Of a stretch of 64,000 nt of DNA, positions 35,243 to 44,306 are shown piece after piece. The stretch comes from Lachnospiraceae bacterium (GTDB lineage Bacteria > Bacillota > Clostridia > Lachnospirales > Lachnospiraceae): positions 1-64,000 of the forward strand of contig JAJQBK010000010.1 of NCBI GenBank assembly GCA_021203305.1, given 5' to 3'. Position numbers and translations under genes: made by a program. Under the pieces are notes generated by a model. The model saw only the letters and a program-made list of their open reading frames with translations. It made no database searches and was not told the origin of the DNA. Each line of letters opens with the position of its first letter. The first letter of the stretch is position 1.

Positions 35243-37774
35243 TTACTTCGGCCAAAAAAGCCCGGTCAGGGCATCCATCTTAAAGTAATCCTCCAACGCG
35301 TGGTACAGCTTTTCATTCTCCCGCTTCTCCCGCTCAGCCAGCATCTGATTGATGCGGCCAAAGCGGCTTCCCTGTCCGTCGAAATCCGCGCCGCCCTGCT
35401 CCACGCCCTGCTTTAACAGCACTTCCTCGCTGCCGTCCAGAGTGTACACCTCATACTGAAGCCTTTCATTATAAAAAAGCAGAAACTGGCAGGCATACAA
35501 GCCCTCGCAGATTTTTTCCATGGGGAAGGACTCTTCCTTTTCCGGCTCCCGCTCTATCCCCTGGAGCAGCCGGCAGCGCACCCAGACAGGGCCGTCGGCC
35601 AGCCCCCGGTATTCCAGGACCTGATAAGCCTCCTTCTCCAGAATCGCTTCATAAAGGGTATGAAGGGATTTAAACCAGGAGAGGTACACGCCGTCCCTGT
35701 AAAATTTCTCCAGCCAGAAACCGGCCAGCGAAAGCACCTCTTCCTTCTGTCTCCCCAGACCGGCCCGCAGAATACTTTCCAGGAAATTGACGCGCACCGC
35801 CGGACTAAACTCCGTTTCCCGCGCCAGGTCCGTAATCAGGGAAAGCTGCACCGGGCCTATGGATTCCTTTTTCAGGCAGCCCTGAAGGCCGGAAAACTCC
35901 AGAAATTCGGACAACAGGAAGAGATCGTCCCCCTCATACGCCGCCAGGATTTCTTCCACATTGGTCAGTATATACTGCTCCTGCGTCATCTGGCCGATCA
36001 GGCGGCCCGCGAAATCGGAGGTATCCGCCGAAAGCGCCCGGGCTCTGGCAAAGAGAATCCCCTTTTCCAGCAGGGTGGCGTCCCAGTGATCCATCAGATA
36101 TTCTATGCCCCAGACGCCGATAGTCTCCTCCCGGTAAAGAGCCTGCCAGAAGGACAGCTCCTGCGCCTGTCCGTCATCGCTGTCATCAAAGATCTGCGCC
36201 ATGACGCCTTCTATCTCTTCCCCCCGCTTTTCCCTCTCCAGGACAGGAACAATCCGGGCGGCAAATTCTCTCTTATATTCCTCTGTCACAAGAGGATCCC
36301 CGAACAGATGAAGTACGCCGGGCAAAAGGCTTCCCAGATTCTCATCCTTTGTCTCCTCAGCCACCGCCATCTGATACAGGCCATACTCACCGGCGTTGTC
36401 ATTCAGCCAGGCGGCCCAGCCGGTCTGATCCATCATCGGCGTGATGACGGCATCCTCACAGGGATAACGCCTGCCGAAATGATCCTCCGCCCACAGCACA
36501 TAGCGGCTGCCATACAACGGCAGAATGGCCGACCCGTTTTTGATCCCGGCCCGAATCTCCTGCCAGTAATCCTCATACTCCACAATGGCCGTCCCCTCCG
36601 ACAGGGGCAGGCCCTCCACACGGCAGGAATAACAGATATCCGCCAAAAGCTCTCCCTGGTCGGGGGAAAGCATGGGAGACACCAGGAAATTACTGTAAAG
36701 ATAGCACAGGCCCGCATTGACCTTGCCCTTCTTAAACTGCTCCATCATAAAGGGCTGGATCAGCGGCTCATATTCTTTGTACAGGGCCAGCCAGCGGGCC
36801 CGGTATTTATGTACAAGGGCGTACAGATAGGCGCAACGCACCTCCTCCGTGGGCGAACTGTGGGCGAAATACTGAAGCACAGTCATGGGAATCGCTCTGT
36901 CGGCGGACAACTCCTCCCCGTCCATCTGCCAGCTTTCCACCGGAAGAGACTCCAGATAGATTTCATACAGGCCATTCTGGCTCAGCCCCTCATCGATGGC
37001 GCGCCGGTACCAGACCGTCATGCCGGGCTCTCTGTGGCTTCCCAGAATGCCCTGACGGCAGATCGCCTCCAACAGCAGCCTGCCCGGAGCCACCTCGTAC
37101 ATTCCTTTCAGCAGCGGAAGATACAACGGCCTGTAAAAATTCAGGGTAGCCATATATTCCGAGACAATCCTCGCCAGAGAAATGGAAACTCCGGTGTGCC
37201 GCAGCATGAAAATCAGCAGATGCTCCTCAAACTCTGAGGTCTCATAGACAAAGGTAGGATTTCTCTCGATCAGCGGCCGCGCCTCCAGATACAGAAGCGG
37301 ACTTCGGCAGCCCCGGATAAACATGCCCTTCAGATAGTGATACTGTTCAGCGGCGTCCGCCATATTTTCCTTATTTAAATAATAATAAAACCAGGAAATC
37401 TGCCACAGGGCGGGATATTTTACGGAAAGCTCCTTCAGCTTGCCGGCCGCCTTCTCATCATAGGCCGGATCATCCTGCAGCAGCGTGGTCAGGTAGAGAT
37501 AATAGGCATGGCACAGGGGAAAGCGGTCGCTGTAGTCCAGCAGCCAGACAGAGCACTCGTCCAGCAGATTCTCCACCGACTCCGTGTCCCGGCGCATAAT
37601 ACCCAGCTGGACATAGAAAAGCTGGGCGCTGATATCTGTGTCCGGCTCCTCCAAAAGCTTCCCAACAATCTCCTCCGAGTCCCTCATCCAGTCCAGACGG
37701 CTCACCCTTCTCAGGCGCATATCGATATATAGTTGTGTCAGCCTTACGCGCAGCTTCCGTGAATTTGTGTTCAT
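35243..37774 (-). CDS. Large alpha-helical protein, DUF5717-like
   Basis: 843 residues, cytoplasmic, almost wholly helical with TPR-like solenoid character (for example RLRRVSRLDWMRDSEEIVGKLL and many Tyr/Leu-rich helical pairs). It resembles the large Lachnospiraceae proteins listed as DUF5717, from memory only. First gene of the module, with a good promoter at 37810-37839. ATG at 37774 has a modest AAGG ribosome site; codon 19 Met is an alternative. No catalytic residues recognised. Together with an actin-fold protein and a TPR protein it suggests a filament- or chaperone-like assembly, which is inference. Confidence 0.75.
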   Translation of the reverse strand: MNTNSRKLRVRLTQLYIDMRLRRVSRLDWMRDSEEIVGKLLEEPDTDISAQLFYVQLGIMRRDTESVENLLDECSVWLLDYSDRFPLCHAYYLYLTTLLQDDPAYDEKAAGKLKELSVKYPALWQISWFYYYLNKENMADAAEQYHYLKGMFIRGCRSPLLYLEARPLIERNPTFVYETSEFEEHLLIFMLRHTGVSISLARIVSEYMATLNFYRPLYLPLLKGMYEVAPGRLLLEAICRQGILGSHREPGMTVWYRRAIDEGLSQNGLYEIYLESLPVESWQMDGEELSADRAIPMTVLQYFAHSSPTEEVRCAYLYALVHKYRARWLALYKEYEPLIQPFMMEQFKKGKVNAGLCYLYSNFLVSPMLSPDQGELLADICYSCRVEGLPLSEGTAIVEYEDYWQEIRAGIKNGSAILPLYGSRYVLWAEDHFGRRYPCEDAVITPMMDQTGWAAWLNDNAGEYGLYQMAVAEETKDENLGSLLPGVLHLFGDPLVTEEYKREFAARIVPVLEREKRGEEIEGVMAQIFDDSDDGQAQELSFWQALYREETIGVWGIEYLMDHWDATLLEKGILFARARALSADTSDFAGRLIGQMTQEQYILTNVEEILAAYEGDDLFLLSEFLEFSGLQGCLKKESIGPVQLSLITDLARETEFSPAVRVNFLESILRAGLGRQKEEVLSLAGFWLEKFYRDGVYLSWFKSLHTLYEAILEKEAYQVLEYRGLADGPVWVRCRLLQGIEREPEKEESFPMEKICEGLYACQFLLFYNERLQYEVYTLDGSEEVLLKQGVEQGGADFDGQGSRFGRINQMLAEREKRENEKLYHALEDYFKMDALTGLFWPK

Positions 37775-37809
37775 CCCAGGTGCCTTCCGTTTTTATCCAT
37801 ACATCAAAC

Positions 37810-37839
37810 AGTATAGCACACTCCGGCGGACTTTCACAA
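37810..37839 (-). promoter_or_regulatory. Promoter of the DUF5717 module
   Basis: Minus strand TTGTGA (37839-37834), 18-base spacer, TATACT (37815-37810) with an extended TGC. It is divergent from the plus-strand promoter at 37873. Confidence 0.65.
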
Positions 37840-37872
37840 CAGGCAATTCATTTTTATTCTTATGATGGTACC

Positions 37873-37901
37873 TTGAAAGAATACAGGCCCTGATGTATAA
37901 T
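37873..37901 (+). promoter_or_regulatory. Promoter of the small plus-strand gene
   Basis: TTGAAA (37873-37878), 17-base spacer, perfect TATAAT (37896-37901). The predicted transcript starts about 55 bases before the ATG at 37963. Confidence 0.8.
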
Positions 37902-37962
37902 ATCTCTGTCATACAAAAGAGCAAAAACACGTCAGGATAAATGAATGAAAGGAGGAAAATTC

Positions 37963-38139
37963 ATGGAGGTAACGGAAATGACAGAAAAGGAACTGAAAGA
38001 CCAGACAATCAGAGAATACGTGAATCTGCTGCGGATCAAAAACGCGGAAGACCGGGAAAAGGAGCTCGCATACCAGGAGAAAATCTTAAAAGCCAGGTTA
38101 CAGTCCCTCGGAATTCCAACAGAGGATCTGGAACCCTGA
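37963..38139 (+). CDS. Small helical protein, unknown function (only plus-strand gene)
   Basis: 58 residues (MEVTEMTEKELKDQTIREY..., ending SLGIPTEDLEP). Charged and almost fully helical, probably a coiled coil or small dimer; no membrane segment, no cysteine. AGGAGG lies 7 bases before the ATG at 37963; an in-frame ATG at 37945 precedes the ribosome site and is unlikely. A consensus promoter and an intrinsic terminator frame it as a monocistronic unit, strong evidence that it is real. It lies between the divergent DUF5717 module and metK. I do not recognise the family. Confidence 0.85.
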   Translation: MEVTEMTEKELKDQTIREYVNLLRIKNAEDREKELAYQEKILKARLQSLGIPTEDLEP

Positions 38140-38168
38140 CGGTTTCATTCAAATACATATGATGGCGA

Positions 38169-38207
38169 AGCCGGACTTCTGAAAGAAAAATAAGAAGTCC
38201 GGCTTTT
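38169..38207 (+). terminator. Intrinsic terminator of the small plus-strand gene
   Basis: Perfect 12-bp stem AGCCGGACTTCT / AGAAGTCCGGCT with a 12-base A-rich loop and a TTTT tail, 30 bases after the stop codon. Confidence 0.9.
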
Positions 38208-38238
38208 AAATATTCCTTTATGTCAGTGCTGCATCTTA

Positions 38239-38330
38239 GGAACTGTCGCGAAATAATATGCCCATCTTGCACTGGCTAATACGCGAATCGCAGCCTCTAA
38301 AAGCCTCGCCGTAGCCCATCATGATCAGGA
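38239..38330. repeat. Dispersed intergenic element beside the metK stop
   Basis: Begins GAACTGTCGCGAAATAATAT and continues with CGCAGCCTCTAAAA. It aligns over about 65 bases with 44210-44276, and its opening matches 3142-3161. The boundary on the right is uncertain; it may run up to the metK stop. Confidence 0.65.
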
Positions 38331-38343
38331 AATGATTAAGGCG

Positions 38344-39501
38344 CTACGCCAGCTCTTCCGCCCAGCTTTGCGCCAAGTCGGTCTGCTCCCAGGTCATATC
38401 GGCGGTATTGCTGCCGAAATGCCCATAGCTCGCGGTCCGGCTGTAAATGGGGCGCCTTAAATCCAGCTTTCTGATGATTGCCGCCGGACGCAGATCCAGA
38501 TCTCTTCTTATCAGCTCGCTGATCCGTCCACTGGAAATTCTGCCGGTGCCGAAGGTATCCACCAGCACACTGACAGGCTCGGCCACGCCGATCGCGTAGC
38601 TTAACTGCACCTCACACCTTTCAGCCAGCCCTGCCGCCACCACATTCTTGGCGATATATCGCGCCATGTAGGCCGCGGACCGGTCCACCTTTGAAGGATC
38701 CTTGCCGGAAAAGCAGCCGCCGCCATGCCTGGCGTAGCCGCCGTAGGTATCCACAATGACCTTCCTCCCTGTCAGCCCGGTGTCCCCGGCGGGTCCGCCG
38801 ATGACAAATCGTCCTGTGGGATTGATATAAAACTTCGTATTCTTATTTAACAGCTTCTCCGGAACAGAAGGCAGGATAACTTCTCTTCTGATATCCTCCC
38901 GCAGCCTTTCCAGCTCAATTCCCTCCCTGTGCTGGGTTGAGACCGCAACCGCCGTAACACATGCCGGCTTTCCTGCCTCGTCATATTCCACTGACACCTG
39001 ACCCTTTCCGTCCGGCAGAAGATAGGGCAGAATGCCCTCCTCCCTGACAAAGGTCAGTCTCTTTGTAAGTCTGTGTGCCAGTTCAATGGGCAGCGGCATG
39101 AGACTCTCCGTCTCCGTGCAGGCAAACCCGAACATAATCCCCTGGTCGCCCGCGCCGCTCTCATCCTCAGTCTCCCTGTTCACTCCCATCGCGATGTCCG
39201 GGGACTGAGCGTGGATATCCACCTGAATTTGGCAGGTATCTGCATCAAAGCCTATGCCTGGTACGGTATAGCCAATGCTGCGTATCACCTCTCTGGCCAC
39301 AGCCTCGTAGTCTGCCGAGCAGGCGGCAGTGATCTCGCCCATAATATGTACAGCGTCAGTGATCGCCGTGGTCTCACAGGCCACATGGGCATTTGGATCC
39401 TTCGCCAAAACAGCATCCAGAATTCCGTCCGAAATCTGGTCGCAGACCTTATCCGGATGCCCTTTGGTTACACTCTCTGAGGTAAAAATACTTCTTTCCA
39501 T
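38344..39501 (-). CDS. metK: S-adenosylmethionine synthetase
   Basis: 385 residues, usual length. Signatures: [29 protein letters not shown] and the phosphate loop [22 protein letters not shown] (Cys where Ala is usual). It makes SAM from methionine and ATP. ATG at 39501 has AAGGAG 5 bases upstream. Strong promoter at 39594-39622 and a leader with two hairpins. Confidence 0.97.
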   Translation of the reverse strand: MERSIFTSESVTKGHPDKVCDQISDGILDAVLAKDPNAHVACETTAITDAVHIMGEITAACSADYEAVAREVIRSIGYTVPGIGFDADTCQIQVDIHAQSPDIAMGVNRETEDESGAGDQGIMFGFACTETESLMPLPIELAHRLTKRLTFVREEGILPYLLPDGKGQVSVEYDEAGKPACVTAVAVSTQHREGIELERLREDIRREVILPSVPEKLLNKNTKFYINPTGRFVIGGPAGDTGLTGRKVIVDTYGGYARHGGGCFSGKDPSKVDRSAAYMARYIAKNVVAAGLAERCEVQLSYAIGVAEPVSVLVDTFGTGRISSGRISELIRRDLDLRPAAIIRKLDLRRPIYSRTASYGHFGSNTADMTWEQTDLAQSWAEELA

Positions 39502-39519
39502 AGCTCTCCTTTCCTTCGT

Positions 39520-39591
39520 TTTCCTGGCGTCATGCCGAAGGCATGACAGCCGTCCTCTGATGTGGCCGCCGCTATGAACGACCACAGGAAA
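39520..39591 (-). promoter_or_regulatory. Structured metK leader
   Basis: Minus-strand hairpin GTCATGCC/GGCATGAC (39547-39529) and a second UGUGGUCG/CGGCCACA stem (about 39586-39561), potentially closed by TTTCCTG/CAGGAAA (39591-39585 with 39526-39520). The TTTCCT arm could also pair with the AGGAAAG of the ribosome site. It does not show the conserved SAM-I core. The predicted transcription start falls inside the outer arm, so that stem may not exist in the RNA. Confidence 0.4.
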
Positions 39592-39593
39592 GA

Positions 39594-39622
39594 AGTATAG
39601 CAGGAAGAGGTTTAAAAGACAA
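39594..39622 (-). promoter_or_regulatory. metK promoter
   Basis: Minus strand TTGTCT (39622-39617), 17-base spacer, TATACT (39599-39594). Confidence 0.75.
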
Positions 39623-39735
39623 GAGCGCACGAGGATTGTTTTTTATTTTTTTATGTTTCTGCTCACAGCCGATTTCTCTCCTACAGGGCTCCTTACGGTG
39701 TACAGGATGCCCTTCGGGCTCCCTCACCCGCGAAA

Positions 39736-40884
39736 TTACCTGCGGAATTTGCCACGGAGAAGCAGAATGCCGATACACACAACCATAAGTCCCGGCGCAA
39801 GTATCCGCAGCGCTTTCTCCATCCGGATCAGCTTCACGGAGGATACAGCCGCCAAAGCCGGGCTATCCTCTGAAGTTTCATCAGGATTTTGCTGCCTGTC
39901 CGCCGTCTCCTGTCCGAAAGCCGAATCCACGCACTGCGCTTCTCCGGATTCAGACTCCGGCTCTTCCGCAACAGTCCCCTCCGCGTCCGCCTTCCCGTTC
40001 CCGTATTCCGCCCGCGCAGATTCGTCCGTTGACCCGTCCGTCCTCTCGCAGTACACTACATAGCGGTAAAGACCATTGGAAAGATAAGGATGGCAGGTGA
40101 TCAGCGTCACCAGGTCTCTCCCCTCCTGTATCAGAACCGCCGCGATATCTGACGGGTCAATGACTCTCGTCTCCGTTACCTGATAGACAAGGGTCTCCCA
40201 CGGATTGACAATATAAATCAGGCTGCCCTCCTTCAGGCTCTCAATCTCCCTGAAATAGGCCATTCCCGCATAGCCCCTGTGTCCCGCGATGACACAGTTA
40301 GAGGAAATTCCCCCAATGGGAAGGCTGGTCTGGGAGAGCACCGCCGCCCCGGCCGCCAGGTTCTCCGCAGAAGCCCTCAAATACAGAGGCAAAAGCACAT
40401 CCATATCCGGGATCTCAATATAACCGACCATATTGTCATCTATGTCCCAGTCTCTCAGATTGATCGGCTCCTGCTGGTAGCTCTAGGCGTCCGTCAATTT
40501 CTGCCCGTTCTGAAGCAGGTTCTCATTGTATTCCAGCATCGCCTCGTTGAGGGCGGACAATTCGCTCTCCCCAACGGCGCCATCACGGTCACTTTCCGCA
40601 TCGGAGGCGGCAATTTTTCCTTGATCATCAGATTCCGTATTTCCGGAATTCCCCATGAAATCTCCGGAATTTGCACTAACGGCATCCGCGTCAGAAGCCG
40701 CGGAAGCCGCACTGCTGTAAGCCGCATCGGAGTCATCAGCTTCCCCCTGGTATCTCTCCTCGAAAGCCCGGATCACAGCCCTGACCTGCCTGTCAAACTG
40801 CCACTCCCTGATCATGGGACAGGCATAGATTCCCACGCCGGCCAGCATGATCAAGAGCCTGACTCCCACTCTCAGCCTACCCAT
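39736..40884 (-). pseudogene. Class C sortase (second), interrupted by an in-frame TAG
   Basis: The N-terminal part (40884-40483) has the signal/anchor helix and a Ser/Asp-rich insertion and ends at TAG. The same frame then reads SYQQEPINLRDWD and the full sortase core (40482-39736): His in VIAGHRGYAG, Cys in LITCHPYL, Arg in LYRYVVYC, followed by an acidic linker and a C-terminal membrane helix. Class C sortases often read DAWSYQQ here, so TAG most simply replaces TGG (Trp). Restored length is 382 residues. As given, the core could only be made by readthrough or reinitiation (ATG 40431) and would lack its N-terminal anchor. The start overlaps sortase 1 by 8 bases with AGGAGG upstream. Confidence 0.85.
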
Positions 40885-41737
40885 GGCTCCTCCTGCCGCG
40901 CCGCGCTCTCACAGCAAGCATCGCAAACAGGACAGCGATCAGGAGCGCCAGAGAGACCGCCAGCGCCCTGACATATTCGCTCATCCACCGGCTCTCCCCG
41001 GTTTTCACTAAAACCGTTCCGGGCTCTTCATATTCCTCCTCATACTCCGTTCTGACGCCTCTGACCAGCAGCCGGTGCGTGTTGACCCCGTATGGCGTAC
41101 AGGTGACCAGCGTACAGTAATCCATCCCGCTCTCAATCTGCAGAGCGGAGACGTCATTCGGCTCCACCACCAGAATCTGATCCACCTCGTAGGCAAGCTT
41201 TTCATCCAGAACCGTGAGAACAAATATATCGCCGATCTCCAGCTGGGTCAGGTCAGTAAACAGCCTGGTGCTGCTTAAGCCTGTATGTCCGGTCAGCACG
41301 GAATGGGTGGAGGCGCCGCCAATCGGCAGAGAGGAGCCCGCCAGGTGACCGACGCCCTTTTCCAGCACTTCGCTGTCCGTCCCATGAAGGATCGGCAGGG
41401 TCAGGTCCAGGCAGGGAATACTGATATAGCCCATCAGGCCGGTTCCGTTTACATTGAGCAGCTCAGAATAGGTATTCTCCGAATACGACCAGACCTCAGC
41501 CGTAAATGGATCCGTGAGCTCCACGCTTCCTGAGGCAATCACCTCATTGTAATGCTCCGCCCGCTCCCTGATCCGGTCAAGCTCCTCCAGCTCCGTGCTG
41601 TCGATTTCAGCGTCATAGCTGATGACCAGGCTGTCCGCCCGGTGGACAAACACCCAGTTGGCGATAAAAGGATAACACATCAGCCCGATCCCCGCCGCAA
41701 CCAGCGCCGCCAGCAGAAGTCTTCTGAGCTTTCCCAA
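40877..41737 (-). CDS. Class C (pilus) sortase
   Basis: 286 residues, membrane-bound at both ends. Catalytic residues: His in VLTGHTGLSS, Cys in TLVTCTPYG, Arg in NTHRLLVRG. A DPF lid motif (LTDPFTAEVW) typical of pilus-polymerising sortases precedes the core. It should polymerise the upstream pilin by its sorting signal. The start is TTG at 41737 immediately after the pilin TAA (TAATTG), so translation is coupled. The stop is a normal TAG, showing that UAG does terminate translation here. Confidence 0.92.
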   Translation of the reverse strand: MGKLRRLLLAALVAAGIGLMCYPFIANWVFVHRADSLVISYDAEIDSTELEELDRIRERAEHYNEVIASGSVELTDPFTAEVWSYSENTYSELLNVNGTGLMGYISIPCLDLTLPILHGTDSEVLEKGVGHLAGSSLPIGGASTHSVLTGHTGLSSTRLFTDLTQLEIGDIFVLTVLDEKLAYEVDQILVVEPNDVSALQIESGMDYCTLVTCTPYGVNTHRLLVRGVRTEYEEEYEEPGTVLVKTGESRWMSEYVRALAVSLALLIAVLFAMLAVRARRGRRSHG

Positions 41738-43843
41738 TTATGCGCCGCCCTTCTCTTTGCTGCCGAGCACAAAGGCCGCGCCCAGGGCCACCACCAGCGC
41801 TCCCGCCAGAGTAAACGCAAGCGTGCCTCTGCCTCCGGTCTGGGGAAGGTCAAAGGTGCTGGTATTCTCAATACTCAGCATCACATAGCCATTGTCGGAA
41901 ATGGCCTCATATGTCCCAGTGTCAACGACGCCCGCGCCCATTGCGGACGTTTCCCCATTCACAGATACACTTGCGGGCGTTTTTTCATTCTCATATAACT
42001 GGCTTACAACCGCCGCCGCGCTCAGATTGCTTCCATTAACCCAGGAAGTCCAGTCCCCCGTATCCGACAGAATGCTGACGCTGGTGGAGCTTATCACGAT
42101 TGTAATGGAATCCTTCAGCAGAGAATATCCCTCCGCGGTTTCTATCTCCGTCAGTATGTAGGTGCCGGCCTCCAGACCGTCGATTCTGAGATAGCCGCTG
42201 CTGGCCGTCCTGATCACAATCGCTTCCGTGATGTCCTGATCCAGCAGATCCTCATACTGGCCGTCCTCGCCGTTGACCATCGGAATACAGTATTTCGCCG
42301 AGTTGTCAGTCACATAATATACACCGTCTTTGGTATTCCCTGTTGTGCGGTTAAACACGGTCAACGGCACATAATATCCGTCATCCTCGCCATTTGTGGC
42401 ATTATACAGGACAAACGCCGCGTCGCTGGCCTCAACGTCATATACCCGGCCTGTTGAATTCGTAAAGATCTTGAATGGATCCGCATCATCCACCTCGGTA
42501 GTGAAATAGCCGGATATTCCATAGGTATATACCTCAGCGGCGTCCACAATGGTATACTCCTCCGAGGAAGCGCGCTGCCAGGTCAACGCCGCGATATTGG
42601 GTTCCCCGGCGTCTCCGAGTGTCACACTGCTTCCGGAATACAGGGTGGATGTATAGACGACTACCATATAATATCCGCTGTAGTTCTGATTGAGCTCGTT
42701 CAGCCCGCTGTCCGTAAGCGTCAGGGTCATCGTGCCTGTTTTGACGCTGGCCGTGCTCAGCGCAAATGTCTGTTCGTCAAGCACATATAAGTCTGAAATC
42801 CCGCCGTAGGAAACCGTGAAATAGCCGCTGTCCGACGGCGACCATTGCGCCACCGCTTTCGATCCGGCGGTATCGCTTCCCGCGTATGACTTGTCTTCAT
42901 ACCACCAGATTTCAACGTCCTCGTTGTAATACAGTCCCCCGCTCTGGCTGTCAGTAACCTTAAAGGTCTCCATATAGGTTGTCCCGGATGTAATCTCCGG
43001 TACCTCGATCACTATCCTGTAATACAGAACGTCACCCTCGCTGGCGCTTTCCGTGTCCGAGTATGAATCGCTCTCGCCAAAAAGCAGATTGTCGGAATCT
43101 CTCACCAGCTTGTCAATTGTCGGCTCGCTTGTCTGATTCTTGGGATAGACGTAGACGTCATAAATCCAGCCGCTCCCATCAGAAACTGACAGAGGCAGAG
43201 AGACGAAGAACGGATCTGTGGTCGTTCCCACATTTGCTGTAACGGCGGTCTCCACCACGAGATACAGGCCCTGCTCCAGGTCATCGAAGACAATCTGCCC
43301 ATTGTCATTCGTTGAGCCGTATGCCGCTGTACTCTGGTCAGAAATCCAGGTTTCCAGGGCTGTCTTGACCGTATTGCTGTCCGCCAGGCTGTCCGCCAGC
43401 GCTCCCATGATCTGATTGCTGGTAAAATAGTCGGAATCCCCGTCCGTATACACAGGCTCATAGGAACCTTCGCCTAATCCAATCACTGTCTGCAGAGTGT
43501 CCGGGACACAGTAGCATACCATAGCCGAGGTGCCGCCGTCAGTATATTCCATCATCTCACCGACCCTGACAATTCCAAATCCAACGCCCGACATTGCGTA
43601 GCCGTTTAACGCGTTCGTTACACTCGTGCTTTCCTCAGTGCCGTTCGACGCCCTCTCCAGTTCGTCGATATCGTAGTCTTCCTGATAAGCCGTTAAGTCG
43701 TACTTGCTGATTGTCAGAGAACATTCACGGCTTTCATCCACCGTACTCGTTATCTCAGCCGACGACGCCGACACGCCGACAGGCACTGCCGCCAGCGCTG
43801 CCGCCAGGCACGCCGCCGCCATTTTACTCAAAAATTTCTTCAT
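41738..43843 (-). CDS. SpaA-type major pilin with LPQTG sorting signal
   Basis: About 701 residues. A Sec signal peptide (MKKFLSKMAAACLAAALA) is followed by an isopeptide-forming N-terminal pilin domain, the pilin-lysine motif VYVYPKN, further Cna-B/SpaA domains with an E-box-like TYILTEIETAEGY, and C-terminal LPQTG + hydrophobic segment + KEKGGA. It is the backbone subunit of a sortase-assembled pilus on the cell surface. The ATG at 43843 has no adjacent ribosome site; a strong AGGAGG lies 30 bases upstream, separated by an 8-bp hairpin. A TTG at 43867 within that hairpin is the alternative start. Confidence 0.9.
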   Translation of the reverse strand: MKKFLSKMAAACLAAALAAVPVGVSASSAEITSTVDESRECSLTISKYDLTAYQEDYDIDELERASNGTEESTSVTNALNGYAMSGVGFGIVRVGEMMEYTDGGTSAMVCYCVPDTLQTVIGLGEGSYEPVYTDGDSDYFTSNQIMGALADSLADSNTVKTALETWISDQSTAAYGSTNDNGQIVFDDLEQGLYLVVETAVTANVGTTTDPFFVSLPLSVSDGSGWIYDVYVYPKNQTSEPTIDKLVRDSDNLLFGESDSYSDTESASEGDVLYYRIVIEVPEITSGTTYMETFKVTDSQSGGLYYNEDVEIWWYEDKSYAGSDTAGSKAVAQWSPSDSGYFTVSYGGISDLYVLDEQTFALSTASVKTGTMTLTLTDSGLNELNQNYSGYYMVVVYTSTLYSGSSVTLGDAGEPNIAALTWQRASSEEYTIVDAAEVYTYGISGYFTTEVDDADPFKIFTNSTGRVYDVEASDAAFVLYNATNGEDDGYYVPLTVFNRTTGNTKDGVYYVTDNSAKYCIPMVNGEDGQYEDLLDQDITEAIVIRTASSGYLRIDGLEAGTYILTEIETAEGYSLLKDSITIVISSTSVSILSDTGDWTSWVNGSNLSAAAVVSQLYENEKTPASVSVNGETSAMGAGVVDTGTYEAISDNGYVMLSIENTSTFDLPQTGGRGTLAFTLAGALVVALGAAFVLGSKEKGGA

Positions 43844-43852
43844 ATACTGTGT

Positions 43853-43879
43853 GGCAGTTTCAGTCAAACTGCCCCTCCT
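43853..43879 (-). promoter_or_regulatory. Ribosome site separated from the pilin ATG by a hairpin
   Basis: Minus strand AGGAGG (43879-43874) abuts a perfect stem GGCAGTTT / AAACTGCC (43873-43853, loop GACTG), then 9 bases, then ATG. Folding the hairpin would bring the ribosome site to normal spacing. Confidence 0.55.
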
Positions 43880-44063
43880 TCCCACCGGAAATAATAATGA
43901 TGTGCTTTTGTACGGTGGTTCCCAGCCCAGCGGACCGCGGGGCGGAGTCTTCAGTATATTGCAACACTCCGGAAATGAAGATCCGGATGATATCGTTTTA
44001 TGATTGCCGCGTCAGTTTTATATTCTCCTCACCTCCCATTTGACAGATTTTATCGACAATGGG

Positions 44064-44072
44064 AGTATATCA
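44064..44072 (-). promoter_or_regulatory. Extended -10 promoter of the pilus operon
   Basis: Minus strand TGA + TATACT with no good -35. It leaves a leader of about 210 bases before the pilin ATG (43844-44063), which contains another GGAGGTGAGGAG tract with no open frame behind it. Confidence 0.45.
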
Positions 44073-44148
44073 CACTTTTTTGATGGATGTGGTCGACAGG
44101 TCGTCCTTTCTGTAAATTTTTTATAAAATTTGCCGGGATTCCGTTGTG

Positions 44149-44194
44149 AAAAGAGGTGATCCCCCCTTTATTTTCAGGAGTATCACCTCTTTTT
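44149..44194. terminator. Terminator between the zinc-ribbon gene and the pilus operon
   Basis: 12-bp perfect stem AAAAGAGGTGAT / ATCACCTCTTTT with a C/T-rich loop and A/T runs on both sides, likely bidirectional. Confidence 0.85.
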
Positions 44195-44209
44195 CCATAT
44201 CTTTATTCA

Positions 44210-44300
44210 GAAGCTGTTGCGAAATAATATGTACAGATTGTGCTGGATAATGTGTGAAGCGCAGCCTCTAAAAACGTAGGTATAGCGGGCTACATTGCTC
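44210..44300. repeat. Dispersed intergenic element beside the zinc-ribbon gene stop
   Basis: Opens with GAAGCTGTTGCGAAATAATA and contains GCGCAGCCTCTAAAA. It aligns with 38239-38330 and, like that copy, lies immediately after the stop of a minus-strand gene. Confidence 0.65.
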
Positions 44301-44306
44301 ACAACA

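Noticed and set aside
35660..37237. A 525-codon open frame on the plus strand
   Set aside because: It is fully antisense to the 843-residue solenoid gene, has no ribosome site or promoter, and its Pro/His/Gln/Arg-rich composition is that of a shadow frame. The same applies to the other long plus-strand frames, such as 597-1499 and 59158-60309.
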